Shown piece by piece: positions 26,713-35,277 of a stretch of 64,000 nt of DNA. Where the stretch lies: the NCBI GenBank assembly GCA_020444425.1, contig JAHLLB010000010.1, forward strand, positions 1-64,000, in the 5' to 3' direction. Each line of letters begins with the position of its first letter. The first letter of the stretch is position 1. Below the pieces are notes generated by a model. It was not told the DNA's origin and did no database searches. It saw only the letters and a program-made list of their open reading frames with translations. Position numbers and translations under genes: made by a program. Source of the DNA: a bacterium (GTDB lineage Bacteria > Electryoneota > Electryoneia > Electryoneales > Electryoneaceae).

Positions 26713-27660
26713 GTGACCGATAACTACGAACTCAACAGCCGTATCGTCCGGCGGGTCAGCATCATTGGTGGAGTGGTCAACCTGTCGTTGGCTATTGCCA
26801 AGGCGATTGGCGGCTTTGTATTTCACAGCCATGCGTTGCTCGCGGACGCCGTCGACTCAACCAGCGACCTGTTCACCGACCTGGTGACCATCACCGCAGT
26901 GCGTTTCAGCCACCGTCCAGTGGACGATAACCATCCGTACGGACATGGCCGTTTCGAATCCCTCGCGTCATTGATCATTTCCGTTGTGTTGTTTGTTGCG
27001 GCGGGCTTGCTCATCAGCAACGCGATACAGCACCTGACCAGCAGCCGACCGCAGCCTGTCGGCTGGCCGGCGGCAGTCATCGCGGCAGTATCAGTGGTGA
27101 CCAAGGAGATCCTCTTCCGTTGGACGAAAGTCAACGCGCAGAAAACTCATTCTCCGGCACTGCTTTCCAATGCGTACCACCATCGCAGCGATGCGTTTTC
27201 CTCCATTACTGTCGTCCTCGGTGTGACCGGTTCGGTGTTAATTGAAAGCGCGTGGTGGCTGGATTCGGTCGCCTCCCTGGCGGTCAGCGGATTCATTGTG
27301 GCAATGGGTGTTCGCATCGGATTGAGCGCAATCCATGAGTTGACCGACATGGAACAGAACCGCGAGCTGGTCGGTGAGCTCGAAGTGTTGGCGGAAAACG
27401 TGCCGGACGTGGTAAACGCGCACCGCATTCGCACCCGCCGGTACGGTTCATTGATCTATGTAGACCTCGACATCGAGCTTCCGCCGGCGATGACCATCGA
27501 GCAGGGTCACGCTGTCGCGCACACGGTCAAGGATGTAATTCTCGCGAAGTACGATTATATCGCGGACGCGTTGATCCACATCGAACCGGAAGGATCGCGG
27601 CACGAGGGAGAAGGCGTGGTTCGTGGCGCACCCGAAGGAGGAGTTCCCAATGGCGGCTGA
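26713..27660 (+). CDS. Cation diffusion facilitator metal transporter
   Basis: A 315-aa CDF exporter with six predicted membrane helices and a cytoplasmic ferredoxin-like C-terminal domain (about 215-300). The helix-2 metal site is ADAVDSTSDL (Asp48, Asp52) and the helix-5 site HHRSDAFSS supplies His and Asp, an arrangement like YiiP-type Zn/Fe/Mn transporters. PYGHGRFESLASL is the conserved helix-3 motif. Start is GTG at 26713 behind AGGTGA. The last ~12 residues (GAPEGGVPNGG) overlap the mazG ribosome site and start. Metal specificity cannot be fixed from these residues. Confidence 0.92.
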   Translation: MTDNYELNSRIVRRVSIIGGVVNLSLAIAKAIGGFVFHSHALLADAVDSTSDLFTDLVTITAVRFSHRPVDDNHPYGHGRFESLASLIISVVLFVAAGLLISNAIQHLTSSRPQPVGWPAAVIAAVSVVTKEILFRWTKVNAQKTHSPALLSNAYHHRSDAFSSITVVLGVTGSVLIESAWWLDSVASLAVSGFIVAMGVRIGLSAIHELTDMEQNRELVGELEVLAENVPDVVNAHRIRTRRYGSLIYVDLDIELPPAMTIEQGHAVAHTVKDVILAKYDYIADALIHIEPEGSRHEGEGVVRGAPEGGVPNGG

Positions 27661-28555
27661 CAGCAGCCAGATTGTTGATCATAATGGTAGCAACGAAAGC
27701 CCGAAGCAAACGACTAACCTGCCCGCTGATGTGATCGGCGATGGCACCGTCGGTGGAGAGATGGAAGCGCTGGTCGCGGTGATGCGCCGTCTGTTGGCGG
27801 AAGACGGCTGCCCGTGGGATCGCGCACAGACGCACGAATCGCTCCGTCCCTACCTGCTGGAGGAGACGTACGAACTGCTGGACGCCATCGATTCGGGTGA
27901 CATGACTGAGCTCCGGGACGAACTCGGGGATGTGTTGCTGCAGATTGTCTTCCACGCCCAGATCGAAGCGGAAAAGGGCGGCTTCACCGTTGTCGATTCC
28001 ATCCGCGCGATCCGGGAGAAGATGCTGCACCGTCACCCGCATGTGTTCGGTGAACGCAAACTGGACACGCCGAATGAAGTCCGGGATGCGTGGGAGAAGA
28101 TCAAGCTCGAGGACAAGAAAAACGATCAGCCGGAAGAACCAAACAGCGTCCTTTCCGGCGTGCCAAAAACGCTGCCGTCGCTGACACGTGCCTTCCGTGT
28201 ACAGGAGAAAATGGCCGGTGTCGGGTTTGACTGGCCGGACGCCTCCGGGGCCCTGGAGAAACTCGCCGAGGAGATGGACGAGGTCGCGGATGCGGTGTTG
28301 AATGGGAGCCGTGATGAAGCGGAAGAAGAACTTGGAGATCTGCTTTTCAGCGCGGTCAACGCCGCCCGTCTCGCGGGCTTTGCTGCCGAGGACGCTCTGC
28401 GTCGCAGTACGGAGAAAGTAATCCGGCGCTTTCAGACGATTGAACGGCTCACCGCTGCAGACGGGCACAACGTCCACGACCTCAACCTCGAAGAACTCGA
28501 TTCCTACTGGGACAAGGCGAAAGAGATCGAACGCCGGGAGAAGCAGGCGAAGTGA
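27650..28555 (+). CDS. mazG: Nucleoside triphosphate pyrophosphohydrolase MazG
   Basis: A 301-aa tandem-domain MazG that hydrolyses non-canonical or excess NTPs to NMPs. The first domain has CPWDRAQTHESLRPYLLEETYEL with downstream EELRDELGDVLLQ-type metal ligands; the second has FDWPDASGALEKLAEEMDEV and EEELGDLLF. About 35 extra residues precede the first domain. ATG 27650 has GAAGGAGGAG upstream and overlaps the end of the CDF gene by 11 bases. It also overlaps the next gene as GTGA, so the three are probably cotranscribed. Confidence 0.95.
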   Translation: MAADSSQIVDHNGSNESPKQTTNLPADVIGDGTVGGEMEALVAVMRRLLAEDGCPWDRAQTHESLRPYLLEETYELLDAIDSGDMTELRDELGDVLLQIVFHAQIEAEKGGFTVVDSIRAIREKMLHRHPHVFGERKLDTPNEVRDAWEKIKLEDKKNDQPEEPNSVLSGVPKTLPSLTRAFRVQEKMAGVGFDWPDASGALEKLAEEMDEVADAVLNGSRDEAEEELGDLLFSAVNAARLAGFAAEDALRRSTEKVIRRFQTIERLTAADGHNVHDLNLEELDSYWDKAKEIERREKQAK

Positions 28556-29613
28556 GTGTCGTCTGGGTCTTTCTCGACGGTGTCGGGCTCGGTGTTGACG
28601 ATCCTGCGATCAACCCGTGGGCGGCGGTTGAGGATCCGACCTTGATCGCGGTGAACGGTCGCGCGCCCTCCTGGCCCGGTGCGGTGTGGAAGCCGCTGGA
28701 CGCCAACCTCGGTGTCGATGGCCTGCCGCAATCTGCGACCGGTACCACTGCCCTGCTGACCGGCATCAATGCGCCCGAAGTGCTTGGACGTCACCTGTCC
28801 GGTTTCCCGCCCCGTGAGCTGCAGGAAATCATCGCCGAACACTCAGTGCACAAGCAGGCGCTCGCGCGTGGACTGAAACCCGCCTTCGCGAACGCGTACA
28901 ACGAAGCGTACTTCAAGCGTCCGCCATTCATGCAGTCAGTGACGACGCATGCCGTGCATGCTGCCGGGATGCCGTTCCGGATGCTGGACGATTACCGCGC
29001 CGGGCGGGCGGTTTTTCACGATCTTACCGGTGAGATGATCCGCAGCCAGGGAAATTCCGGCAAGCTGCAGTATCCGGGCGCTCCGCCGGCCAAATCGGAA
29101 CAGGCGGAGAAGTTCAGAAAACGCTTTGAACGAATCCACCAGCGCGCAAAGTTGAAAGGCGCGCCCACTACCCCACCTGACGCCAATCCGCCAACCGCTG
29201 AACAGTCTGAATCACTGCCGGATCTGATCAAACGGGAACAGTTGCCAATCATCGGCCCGGAAGAAGCTGCACGTCGGATCGCAGGGTTGGCCGCCGGGCA
29301 TGATATCGTACTGTTCGAATACATCAAGACCGACCTTGCGGGGCACGCTCAGGACCGGATGTGGGCGGCGAGTGTGGTCAACGAGGTAATGACGTTCCTG
29401 CGCGCGCTGCTGGATGATCTCGACCCGGAGCGGGACACGTTACTCATCGCCAGCGATCACGGCAACAGCGAGGACCTGAACGTTCGCAGTCACACCCGTG
29501 CGCCCGTGCCGTCGGTAGCGGTGGGTTCGTTGGCGAGCCAGATCCTGACCCCCAGCCGTGCAATCACTGATCTCGTGCCTGCGGTGTTGAACGCCCTCGA
29601 CAACCGTCCCTGA
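28552..29613 (+). CDS. Alkaline phosphatase superfamily metalloenzyme
   Basis: A 353-aa protein with the core of the phosphopentomutase/phosphoglycerate mutase/alkaline phosphatase superfamily. FLDGVGLG provides the first metal Asp (Asp9), SATGTTALLTG (61-71) the nucleophile region, KTDLAGHAQD an Asp/His metal pair, SDHGNSED the second Asp-His pair and HTRAPVP the last His. Such proteins transfer or hydrolyse phosphate esters, or are phosphomutases. The GTG start overlaps the mazG stop, so coupling with nucleotide clean-up is suggested. Exact substrate unknown; a Pro/Glu-rich insertion lies around 190-220. Confidence 0.8.
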   Translation: MSVVWVFLDGVGLGVDDPAINPWAAVEDPTLIAVNGRAPSWPGAVWKPLDANLGVDGLPQSATGTTALLTGINAPEVLGRHLSGFPPRELQEIIAEHSVHKQALARGLKPAFANAYNEAYFKRPPFMQSVTTHAVHAAGMPFRMLDDYRAGRAVFHDLTGEMIRSQGNSGKLQYPGAPPAKSEQAEKFRKRFERIHQRAKLKGAPTTPPDANPPTAEQSESLPDLIKREQLPIIGPEEAARRIAGLAAGHDIVLFEYIKTDLAGHAQDRMWAASVVNEVMTFLRALLDDLDPERDTLLIASDHGNSEDLNVRSHTRAPVPSVAVGSLASQILTPSRAITDLVPAVLNALDNRP

Positions 29614-30116
29614 TCAATTGTCTTTTCTTTTTATCTCTTGTCTCTCCTGCCCCAGACATTCATGTCTGGGCTCATCCGCCATCTCCCAATTTCCGTTATG
29701 CCCCAGACATTCATGTCTGGGCTCATCCGCCATCTCCCAATTTCCGTTATGCCCCAGACATTCATGTCTGGGCTCATCCACGTGTGCCCCGACTAGCTTG
29801 CTGGTCGGGATGACCCTGACTTGAGTACTACGCTTACGTTGATCATATGCCCACGACATTTATGTCGTGGATCATCCACGGTCGCACAGCTCCCGCAGGC
29901 ATCGTCCATTATGCCCACGACATTTATGTCGTGGATCATCCACGTCTGCAAGCAGACACGGGCACAACCACTTCTTCACGGGCACGTGTACCAGGGCACG
30001 ATTCTATGTGCCCCTGATGGCTTCGCCAGCAGGGATTCTCCGCTCCCATCCCGAGCAAAAACAGCCCGAACCTGACGGTTCGGGCTGTGGAATCAGCGGT
30101 TCTGTTCAACGGATCG
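29614..30116. repeat. Intergenic block of hairpin elements with a 51-bp tandem repeat
   Basis: This 503-base gap has no gene. Hairpins at 29651-29670, 29702-29721 and 29753-29772 (all CCCAGACAT/ATGTCTGGG) are spaced exactly 51 bases because the whole unit, including CCAATTTCCGTTATG, is tandemly repeated. Further elements: 29788-29809 (CCCGACTAGC/GCTGGTCGGG), 29851-29870 and 29915-29934 (CCACGACAT/ATGTCGTGG), a minus-strand element 29935-29965 (GTGTCTGC/GCAGACG) and 30012-30034 (CCCTGATGGC/GCCAGCAGGG). Right flanks are ATCATCC or close variants. Confidence 0.9.
30055..30088 (-). terminator. Intrinsic terminator of the subtilase gene
   Basis: Perfect 12-bp stem ACAGCCCGAACC / GGTTCGGGCTGT, loop TGAC. 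On the minus strand it is followed by TTTTTGCTC. Confidence 0.9.
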
Positions 30117-33100
30117 TTACCGCATCAACACGACCTTCTGGGTCGAGTTTAACGGTCCGGCGTTGACGCGCAGGAAGTACACACCGGACGCGACGTTGTT
30201 CGCGGTCCAGTTCAGGGTGTGCGATCCGGCGTTCATCTTGCCGAGGTTCACCTTCGCGACCTGGCGGCCGAGAACGTCGTACACGGTCATATTCACATCG
30301 GCGGTGGACGCCAACGTCAACGGAACCGCGACTGACGGGTTGAATGGGTTCGGGTAGGCTTCGCCGATGCTGAATTCAAGCGGCAACTCGCCCGCTTCTT
30401 CCTCAACATCAAGCGAACCGGAGTCGATCACCAGATCGGCCGCGTAGGCGGAACCCTGCTGGTAGACGGATTCGAGTTCGTACGTGAACTGGCCCGCGCC
30501 CGGCAAGGTTTCCATCAACGTGAGGTCGGTGGTGGTCGCAATCAGGTTGCCATCACGGTAGACGTTGAACTCGACCAGACCGAGGGTACCGATCGGTTCA
30601 TCATAGCCAAAGGTACCGCGCAGCATCAGGTCGCCCTCATACGTTCCGGGCTGAATGAACTGGTCAAGCGCGGTCCATACCGGGTTGCCGGTGTTGAAGA
30701 GGTCAGCGTAGATCGAGCCACGATTGTACTGCTGGTCAATGCTGGTGTCGAAGTTGACGCCGTTGACACCGTTCACCAGCCATTCAAACGCGAGCCAGAT
30801 ATCCTGGCCAGCCTCGAAGGTCATCCGTTCCGGCATTTCGTAGGTGAACCAGCCAGCTTCAGTGGCTTCCAGCGATTCCGAGGTGAAAATCACGTCACCC
30901 GGGATCACGTCGTCACCGGTGTCTTCCATCACCAGCAGGCGGAACTCACCGAATGCCACGTTTGCGTTCATGCTAACGGAAATGTCATGCAGCGACGCAT
31001 GCTCTTCAACCGTAAACTGCTGGGCAGCGATCACACCCGTCGGCACTGCGGCGGTCAGGGTGATGAAGTTTTCACCGTCGCCGTCATCGTACGCGATTTC
31101 GTTGGCGCGGGACTGTTCCCACATCAACTCGATGTCGAGATTCGGTTCGTTGACAATCGCGTAGCTGAAGAAGCTCGCCGGGGACGGACCCGGGAAGTCT
31201 ACGTCCACGGACGGATTCAGCAGCGATTCGCCTTCGTTGTACACCGAAACCACTTCGTAGGTGTACGAGCCGAAGTCCGGCATGTCATCGTTGTAGGTGG
31301 TGTTCGTCGTGGTTCCGACTTCTTCACCGTCACGCATGATCATGTACTCGATGAAGGTCGGGCCGCCATCGTGATCCCAGCTGAGTTCGGCGGTGCCTTC
31401 AGCGAAGTTGGTCTCGCCGGCGAGGTTGGTCACCGGGATACGCGGATCATCCGGATCAATCGCGCCGGAAATAATCAGGGTGTAGCTGACCGGAAGCGCC
31501 AGGATGCCCTTGTGCGAAACGGTCACCTCGTAGTCGCCAGCGGGAACATCGGCGAGGAAAATCTGCTCAGTGTTGTCAAGCACGTTGTCACCGGTCGTCG
31601 CCGGCATGTCCGGATCATCCAGGCCACCCAGAACCCACGGGTAGTAAATGTCGTTGGTGCTGGTGTTGGTGAGACGAACGTCCAGATCGTGAATCAGCAT
31701 CGGGGTCTGGTCGTTGTTGCCCTGGCTTTGGGCATGGTTCGGCTCATTCCAGATGATCGAAATCTTGAGCGGTTCACCCGGCAACGGAGCAAGTTCCTGG
31801 GTGAAGGTTTCGCCGTCGTTCAGTGTAAGTTCGCGAATCGCGATCGGAACCTGCGCGCCCCAGTCGATCAGCTGCGCAGCCGCCAGCGCGTTGATCAGAC
31901 CCCAGCCGTACATGTAGTCCGGACCATCCCACGGACCGCATTCGTCGGCGGTATGCTGCGCGATACCGCGCAGCGTCGTCGACAGCGGCTCCATGCCAAA
32001 CACGTTGTTGTAGTGAATGAACAAGAGGTTCAACGTGCCCGCCGCGGACGGCGAGGACATCGATGTACCGCCAATCGTCAGGTAATCGTCGTCGGAATCA
32101 ACGTCGGTCGAGGTCAGGTTGACGCCATTCGCCACGATGTTCGGCTTGATCCGGCCATCGTCCGTCGGGCCAAAACTGCTGAAATCAGCGATGCTGACCG
32201 AATTCGGGCCGGTGTATTCGAACACATCGTTCACCGCACCGATGGTAAAGATGTTCTTGCCAGCCGCACGATATCCGATGCAGTCGTAGCCATCGTCGCC
32301 ACCATCGCGTTCACGTGTCATCGTACTGGTGCCACCGGAGGAAAGACGGTGCAGACCGCCCGCGCCAGGGCCGGTGTCGCCACGGTCGTTGCCAGCGGAT
32401 ACACATACCGTCAGGTACGGATTGTCGTATGCCATGTCATCCCATTGGGAGGACAGCGTGTTGTAGCGGCCGAATTCCCTGTCGAAGGTGTCATTCGCGC
32501 CACCGTACCAGACCCACGGAATGGACTGACCGGATTCGTACTCCCACCCGTTCGGCTGCCCGTACGAGTGATTCGTGATGCGCGTATTGCCACTTGCTGC
32601 AGCAATCATTTCCGACGTATCACCGAGCCAGTCGTATTCATCGAGGTACGTTTCGTAGCTCATACCCTTCGCACCGGCGACCACACCACCGGCAGCGATC
32701 GTACCGGACACATGCATCGCATGGTAGTGCATGGGGTAATTGTCTTGATTGAACGCGCGCGGAATCCCCGTGTTGTTGAATTCCTGGTGCGTTGTACGGA
32801 TCGTCCCGGCATCCCAGACAGCGATGTAGTTGGTCCACACACCGGTCAGGTTGTAACCGTAGCCAGCACCCGGATACAGCAGGTTTGCACGTGAGGTACG
32901 GGCTGCGTTCGCGTTGTCGATCCGGTAATAGATCGGACGGCCGTCCTCACCGAGCCCCATCAACTGGGTGCCCTCAAAGACATTGTCAACGTACCGTTCC
33001 AGGCCGTTCTGCTTGACAAAGGCCCAGAATTCTGGCCCACGCTGCAGCTCATACTGCCGTTCAACTTCGGCCTTGAGTTCCTGCAATCCCTGATAATTGA

Positions 33101-33212
33101 TTTCCGGACGGGCGAGTGCCGGTCCGGCAATCCAACTGACTGCGAGAACGATCACAAACACTGCGAACGAGATCCGCAGCGTCGTGTTTCCGCGCTTCCA
33201 CCAACCGTTCAT
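30117..33212 (-). CDS. Subtilisin-like S8 serine protease with T9SS-type tail
   Basis: A 1031-aa exported protease. After an N-terminal hydrophobic signal segment and a short pro-region, the catalytic triad appears as Asp134 (VWDAGTIRTTHQEF), His167 (HAMHVSGTIAAGG) and Ser384 (GGTSMSSPSAAG), with the oxyanion Asn in VSAGN (275). Downstream are a beta-sandwich/P-domain-like region, fibronectin-like segments (AELSWDHDGG) and a T9SS-type sorting domain (YPNPFNPSVAVPL, VYDVLGRQVAKV, SGVYFLRV). The ATG at 33212 with GGTGGAG upstream begins the signal peptide. Likely secreted or surface-bound protein degradation. Its terminator lies at 30055. Confidence 0.93.
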   Translation of the reverse strand: MNGWWKRGNTTLRISFAVFVIVLAVSWIAGPALARPEINYQGLQELKAEVERQYELQRGPEFWAFVKQNGLERYVDNVFEGTQLMGLGEDGRPIYYRIDNANAARTSRANLLYPGAGYGYNLTGVWTNYIAVWDAGTIRTTHQEFNNTGIPRAFNQDNYPMHYHAMHVSGTIAAGGVVAGAKGMSYETYLDEYDWLGDTSEMIAAASGNTRITNHSYGQPNGWEYESGQSIPWVWYGGANDTFDREFGRYNTLSSQWDDMAYDNPYLTVCVSAGNDRGDTGPGAGGLHRLSSGGTSTMTRERDGGDDGYDCIGYRAAGKNIFTIGAVNDVFEYTGPNSVSIADFSSFGPTDDGRIKPNIVANGVNLTSTDVDSDDDYLTIGGTSMSSPSAAGTLNLLFIHYNNVFGMEPLSTTLRGIAQHTADECGPWDGPDYMYGWGLINALAAAQLIDWGAQVPIAIRELTLNDGETFTQELAPLPGEPLKISIIWNEPNHAQSQGNNDQTPMLIHDLDVRLTNTSTNDIYYPWVLGGLDDPDMPATTGDNVLDNTEQIFLADVPAGDYEVTVSHKGILALPVSYTLIISGAIDPDDPRIPVTNLAGETNFAEGTAELSWDHDGGPTFIEYMIMRDGEEVGTTTNTTYNDDMPDFGSYTYEVVSVYNEGESLLNPSVDVDFPGPSPASFFSYAIVNEPNLDIELMWEQSRANEIAYDDGDGENFITLTAAVPTGVIAAQQFTVEEHASLHDISVSMNANVAFGEFRLLVMEDTGDDVIPGDVIFTSESLEATEAGWFTYEMPERMTFEAGQDIWLAFEWLVNGVNGVNFDTSIDQQYNRGSIYADLFNTGNPVWTALDQFIQPGTYEGDLMLRGTFGYDEPIGTLGLVEFNVYRDGNLIATTTDLTLMETLPGAGQFTYELESVYQQGSAYAADLVIDSGSLDVEEEAGELPLEFSIGEAYPNPFNPSVAVPLTLASTADVNMTVYDVLGRQVAKVNLGKMNAGSHTLNWTANNVASGVYFLRVNAGPLNSTQKVVLMR

Positions 33213-33440
33213 GGCTCCACCACCATAGCTCGTTTGACAAACTTTAAACCCGTGCAACGGGAATTAGCGTTTTCGAATGAAGTATGCAAGATAACGCGAG
33301 ACACAGGCGACAACCAATTGAGGAGGGCACCGCTCGAAAAGTGTTTCTGCTGAGAGTCCTCAATTCAGTGCCGGCCAATTCTCATTTCCCAGCGATTTCT
33401 ACTCTTAACTTGCACAAAAAATGCAGCCACCGCAAATACA

Positions 33441-33471
33441 AAACCGTCCGGAGTGCATTCCGGACGGTTTT
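33441..33471 (-). terminator. Terminator of the 282-aa lipoprotein gene
   Basis: AAACCGTCCGGA / TCCGGACGGTTT, perfect 12-bp stem, with T-rich DNA on both sides, so it could act in either direction. The rest of 33213-33497 shows no gene. Confidence 0.88.
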
Positions 33472-33497
33472 ACTACTGCAGGGAGAAGCCCCGGTAC

Positions 33498-34346
33498 TCA
33501 GGGCCGATGACGAGGGTGGCAACCCCCATTGTCCAGATTGACATAGAACTGGTCACAGTTATCCATTTCAACCAGCGCCCACTCGGTTCCGTCGAACGTG
33601 ATGGTGGAGCCGACCTCGACGGTAACCGTTCGTGTACTGTTGCCCATCGATATCGTCTTCTCCATTTCGGTGTAATGATGTACCTGACCCGACAAAGGGT
33701 ACGGGTACTCCTCATGGTCAACATGTACGTTGACATCTTCTGACTGCCACTCGTGATGGGCATTCCAGGTACGTTCCTGTTCTTCCCAACGACCTTGCAT
33801 CCAGCCAGACTCATCACGCACGCCATCATCGTTGATCACACGGACGGTGTCGACGGCGAGAATGTTGGCCATGTCCATGGTCGATTCGAGATCGACATTG
33901 ACTTCCCGCCGGTCATCTTCGTGGCCACCGGTCATCGTCAATTCCCGGTTCATGCGGACACTGGATTCGGGATCATAGACTTCGGATGGAACGCCATCTG
34001 CGTCGTAGAAAGTCACGTCAATGGTCGTCGTGAATGGACCATGTGTGAAGGTCGTGTCCCGCAGGTTGCTGAAATCACGGCAGAATTCGTCTGGGTTGAC
34101 CGGATCGCCGTCTCCAGGTTCATCCATCGGCGGAAGCGGGTTGTACATCACCATCAAACCGTCCTCCGAGTCCGAGAGTTCCAGAGCGATAGACTCGGCG
34201 ATGATGGTGTAGTCGTCGTCGGATGCCGCCGCGGAAGCTTCATCATTGGACAACGGTGAGCTTGGGTCCTCAGAACACCCTGTGAACAATGCGCCGAACG
34301 CGAATGTTGCCAGCAGGGTCAGTATCAGTACGGTACGTTGTTGCAT
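33498..34346 (-). CDS. Lipoprotein of unknown function
   Basis: A 282-aa protein with a signal peptide and lipobox (FAFGALFTGC), followed by a Ser/Asp-rich linker. The body is acidic and rich in beta-strand-like patterns (TTTIDVTFYDADG, TRTVTVEVGSTITFDG), with several His residues (HHEWQSEDVNVHVDHEE). I do not recognise a domain. AAGGAG lies six bases before the start. It is followed by its own terminator and separated by about 120 bases from the Spy-like gene upstream, so it is probably a single-gene unit. Confidence 0.75.
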   Translation of the reverse strand: MQQRTVLILTLLATFAFGALFTGCSEDPSSPLSNDEASAAASDDDYTIIAESIALELSDSEDGLMVMYNPLPPMDEPGDGDPVNPDEFCRDFSNLRDTTFTHGPFTTTIDVTFYDADGVPSEVYDPESSVRMNRELTMTGGHEDDRREVNVDLESTMDMANILAVDTVRVINDDGVRDESGWMQGRWEEQERTWNAHHEWQSEDVNVHVDHEEYPYPLSGQVHHYTEMEKTISMGNSTRTVTVEVGSTITFDGTEWALVEMDNCDQFYVNLDNGGCHPRHRP

Positions 34347-34408
34347 GCTGATCTCCTTCGAATGGGCGTGAGAGAATGTGATCGTCCTATCGAGAGTGCG
34401 TCTGTTTT

Positions 34409-34458
34409 AAAAAACGTGGAACACATGTGGACGGGGTCAGCGCGCCAACCCCGTCCAC
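34409..34458 (-). terminator. Terminator of the Spy-like gene
   Basis: GTGGACGGGGT (34427-34437) pairs with ACCCCGTCCAC (34448-34458); on the minus strand a T6 run follows at about 34409-34414. Confidence 0.8.
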
Positions 34459-34469
34459 TGTATGTGATG

Positions 34470-35078
34470 TCAACGGCCACGTCGCATCCCGTAACCCCCC
34501 GGTAGCGGGCACGAGCCGTTGAACCCAGGTCCTTGACCGCACGAGCCCTGTCCGAATCCCTGGCGCATGCCAGCGCGTCCACGCCCGCGGCCCTGGAAGT
34601 CCTCATCCGACATCTCGTTGCGCCGCTCCGCCTTGCGCACAGCCAGTTCTTCCCACTGGTCATCGGTGAGGATGTTCTTCAGCATTTCCTCCTGCGCAAC
34701 GCGGTCCTTGTCCATCACGAGGTTCATCTCGCTGAGCTCTTTCTCGATCTGGCCGAGCCGCGTCCGGTTGGCGTCCGGATCCTCCACCAGCGTCTGCATC
34801 TCCTCCATCAGCTCGAAGCGTTGCTGGTGCAGTTTGAAATGCTTCAGCTGCATGTCCTTCTGCAGATCGAGGATCTGCGACATCTGCTTTTCACTCAGGT
34901 CGGGCAGCGCCATCAGGTTGCCCATGCCCGGCCCCATCCCACCAGCCACCGGTCCCTGGCCCATGCCCGGTCCGTGTCCTCGGCCAGCTTTCGGCTGCGC
35001 GTTGGCAACGTTGAATCCGGCGAAAATGAATCCGGCGGTGACGGCCGCCAGTACGAGAAACGTGCGAATGCGTGTCAT
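34470..35078 (-). CDS. Spy/CpxP-like periplasmic protein
   Basis: A 202-aa exported protein with a signal peptide (MTRIRTFLVLAAVTAGFIF...ANAQ). A Gly/Met-rich segment is followed by a long helical region (LPDLSEKQMSQILDLQKDMQ ... LTDDQWEELAVRK), and LTxxQ-type motifs are the hallmark of the Spy/CpxP/ZraP group of periplasmic chaperone or metal-stress proteins. The C-terminus is Gly/Arg-rich with two cysteines (GSCGQG, GSCPLP) that could bind metal or form a disulfide. GGAGAAC precedes the start. Single-gene unit with its own terminator. Confidence 0.82.
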   Translation of the reverse strand: MTRIRTFLVLAAVTAGFIFAGFNVANAQPKAGRGHGPGMGQGPVAGGMGPGMGNLMALPDLSEKQMSQILDLQKDMQLKHFKLHQQRFELMEEMQTLVEDPDANRTRLGQIEKELSEMNLVMDKDRVAQEEMLKNILTDDQWEELAVRKAERRNEMSDEDFQGRGRGRAGMRQGFGQGSCGQGPGFNGSCPLPGGYGMRRGR

Positions 35079-35277
35079 CTGTTGTTCTCCTCTACTATCG
35101 CTATGTGAGTCTTGTCGTCAGGCTGTTTTGTGCCTCGTGTTATGGACGCCACGGCATACAGGAGGGTTTAACGACGAGAGTCTCCCTGGCGGGAGATCAA
35201 CGGAACAACAGAGAAATCAGGAGTCTATCAGAGGAATTACGCGAAAAACTTCAGGTACTGAGTGAAGGAGTGAACTC

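Noticed and set aside
29650..29778. CRISPR-like array
   Set aside because: The 51-bp units are identical throughout, with no unique spacers, and each contains a full palindrome; it is a simple tandem duplication.
30987..32894. 635-codon plus-strand frame
   Set aside because: Lies fully opposite the subtilisin-like gene whose catalytic motifs are intact; its translation is low-complexity Val/Arg-rich.
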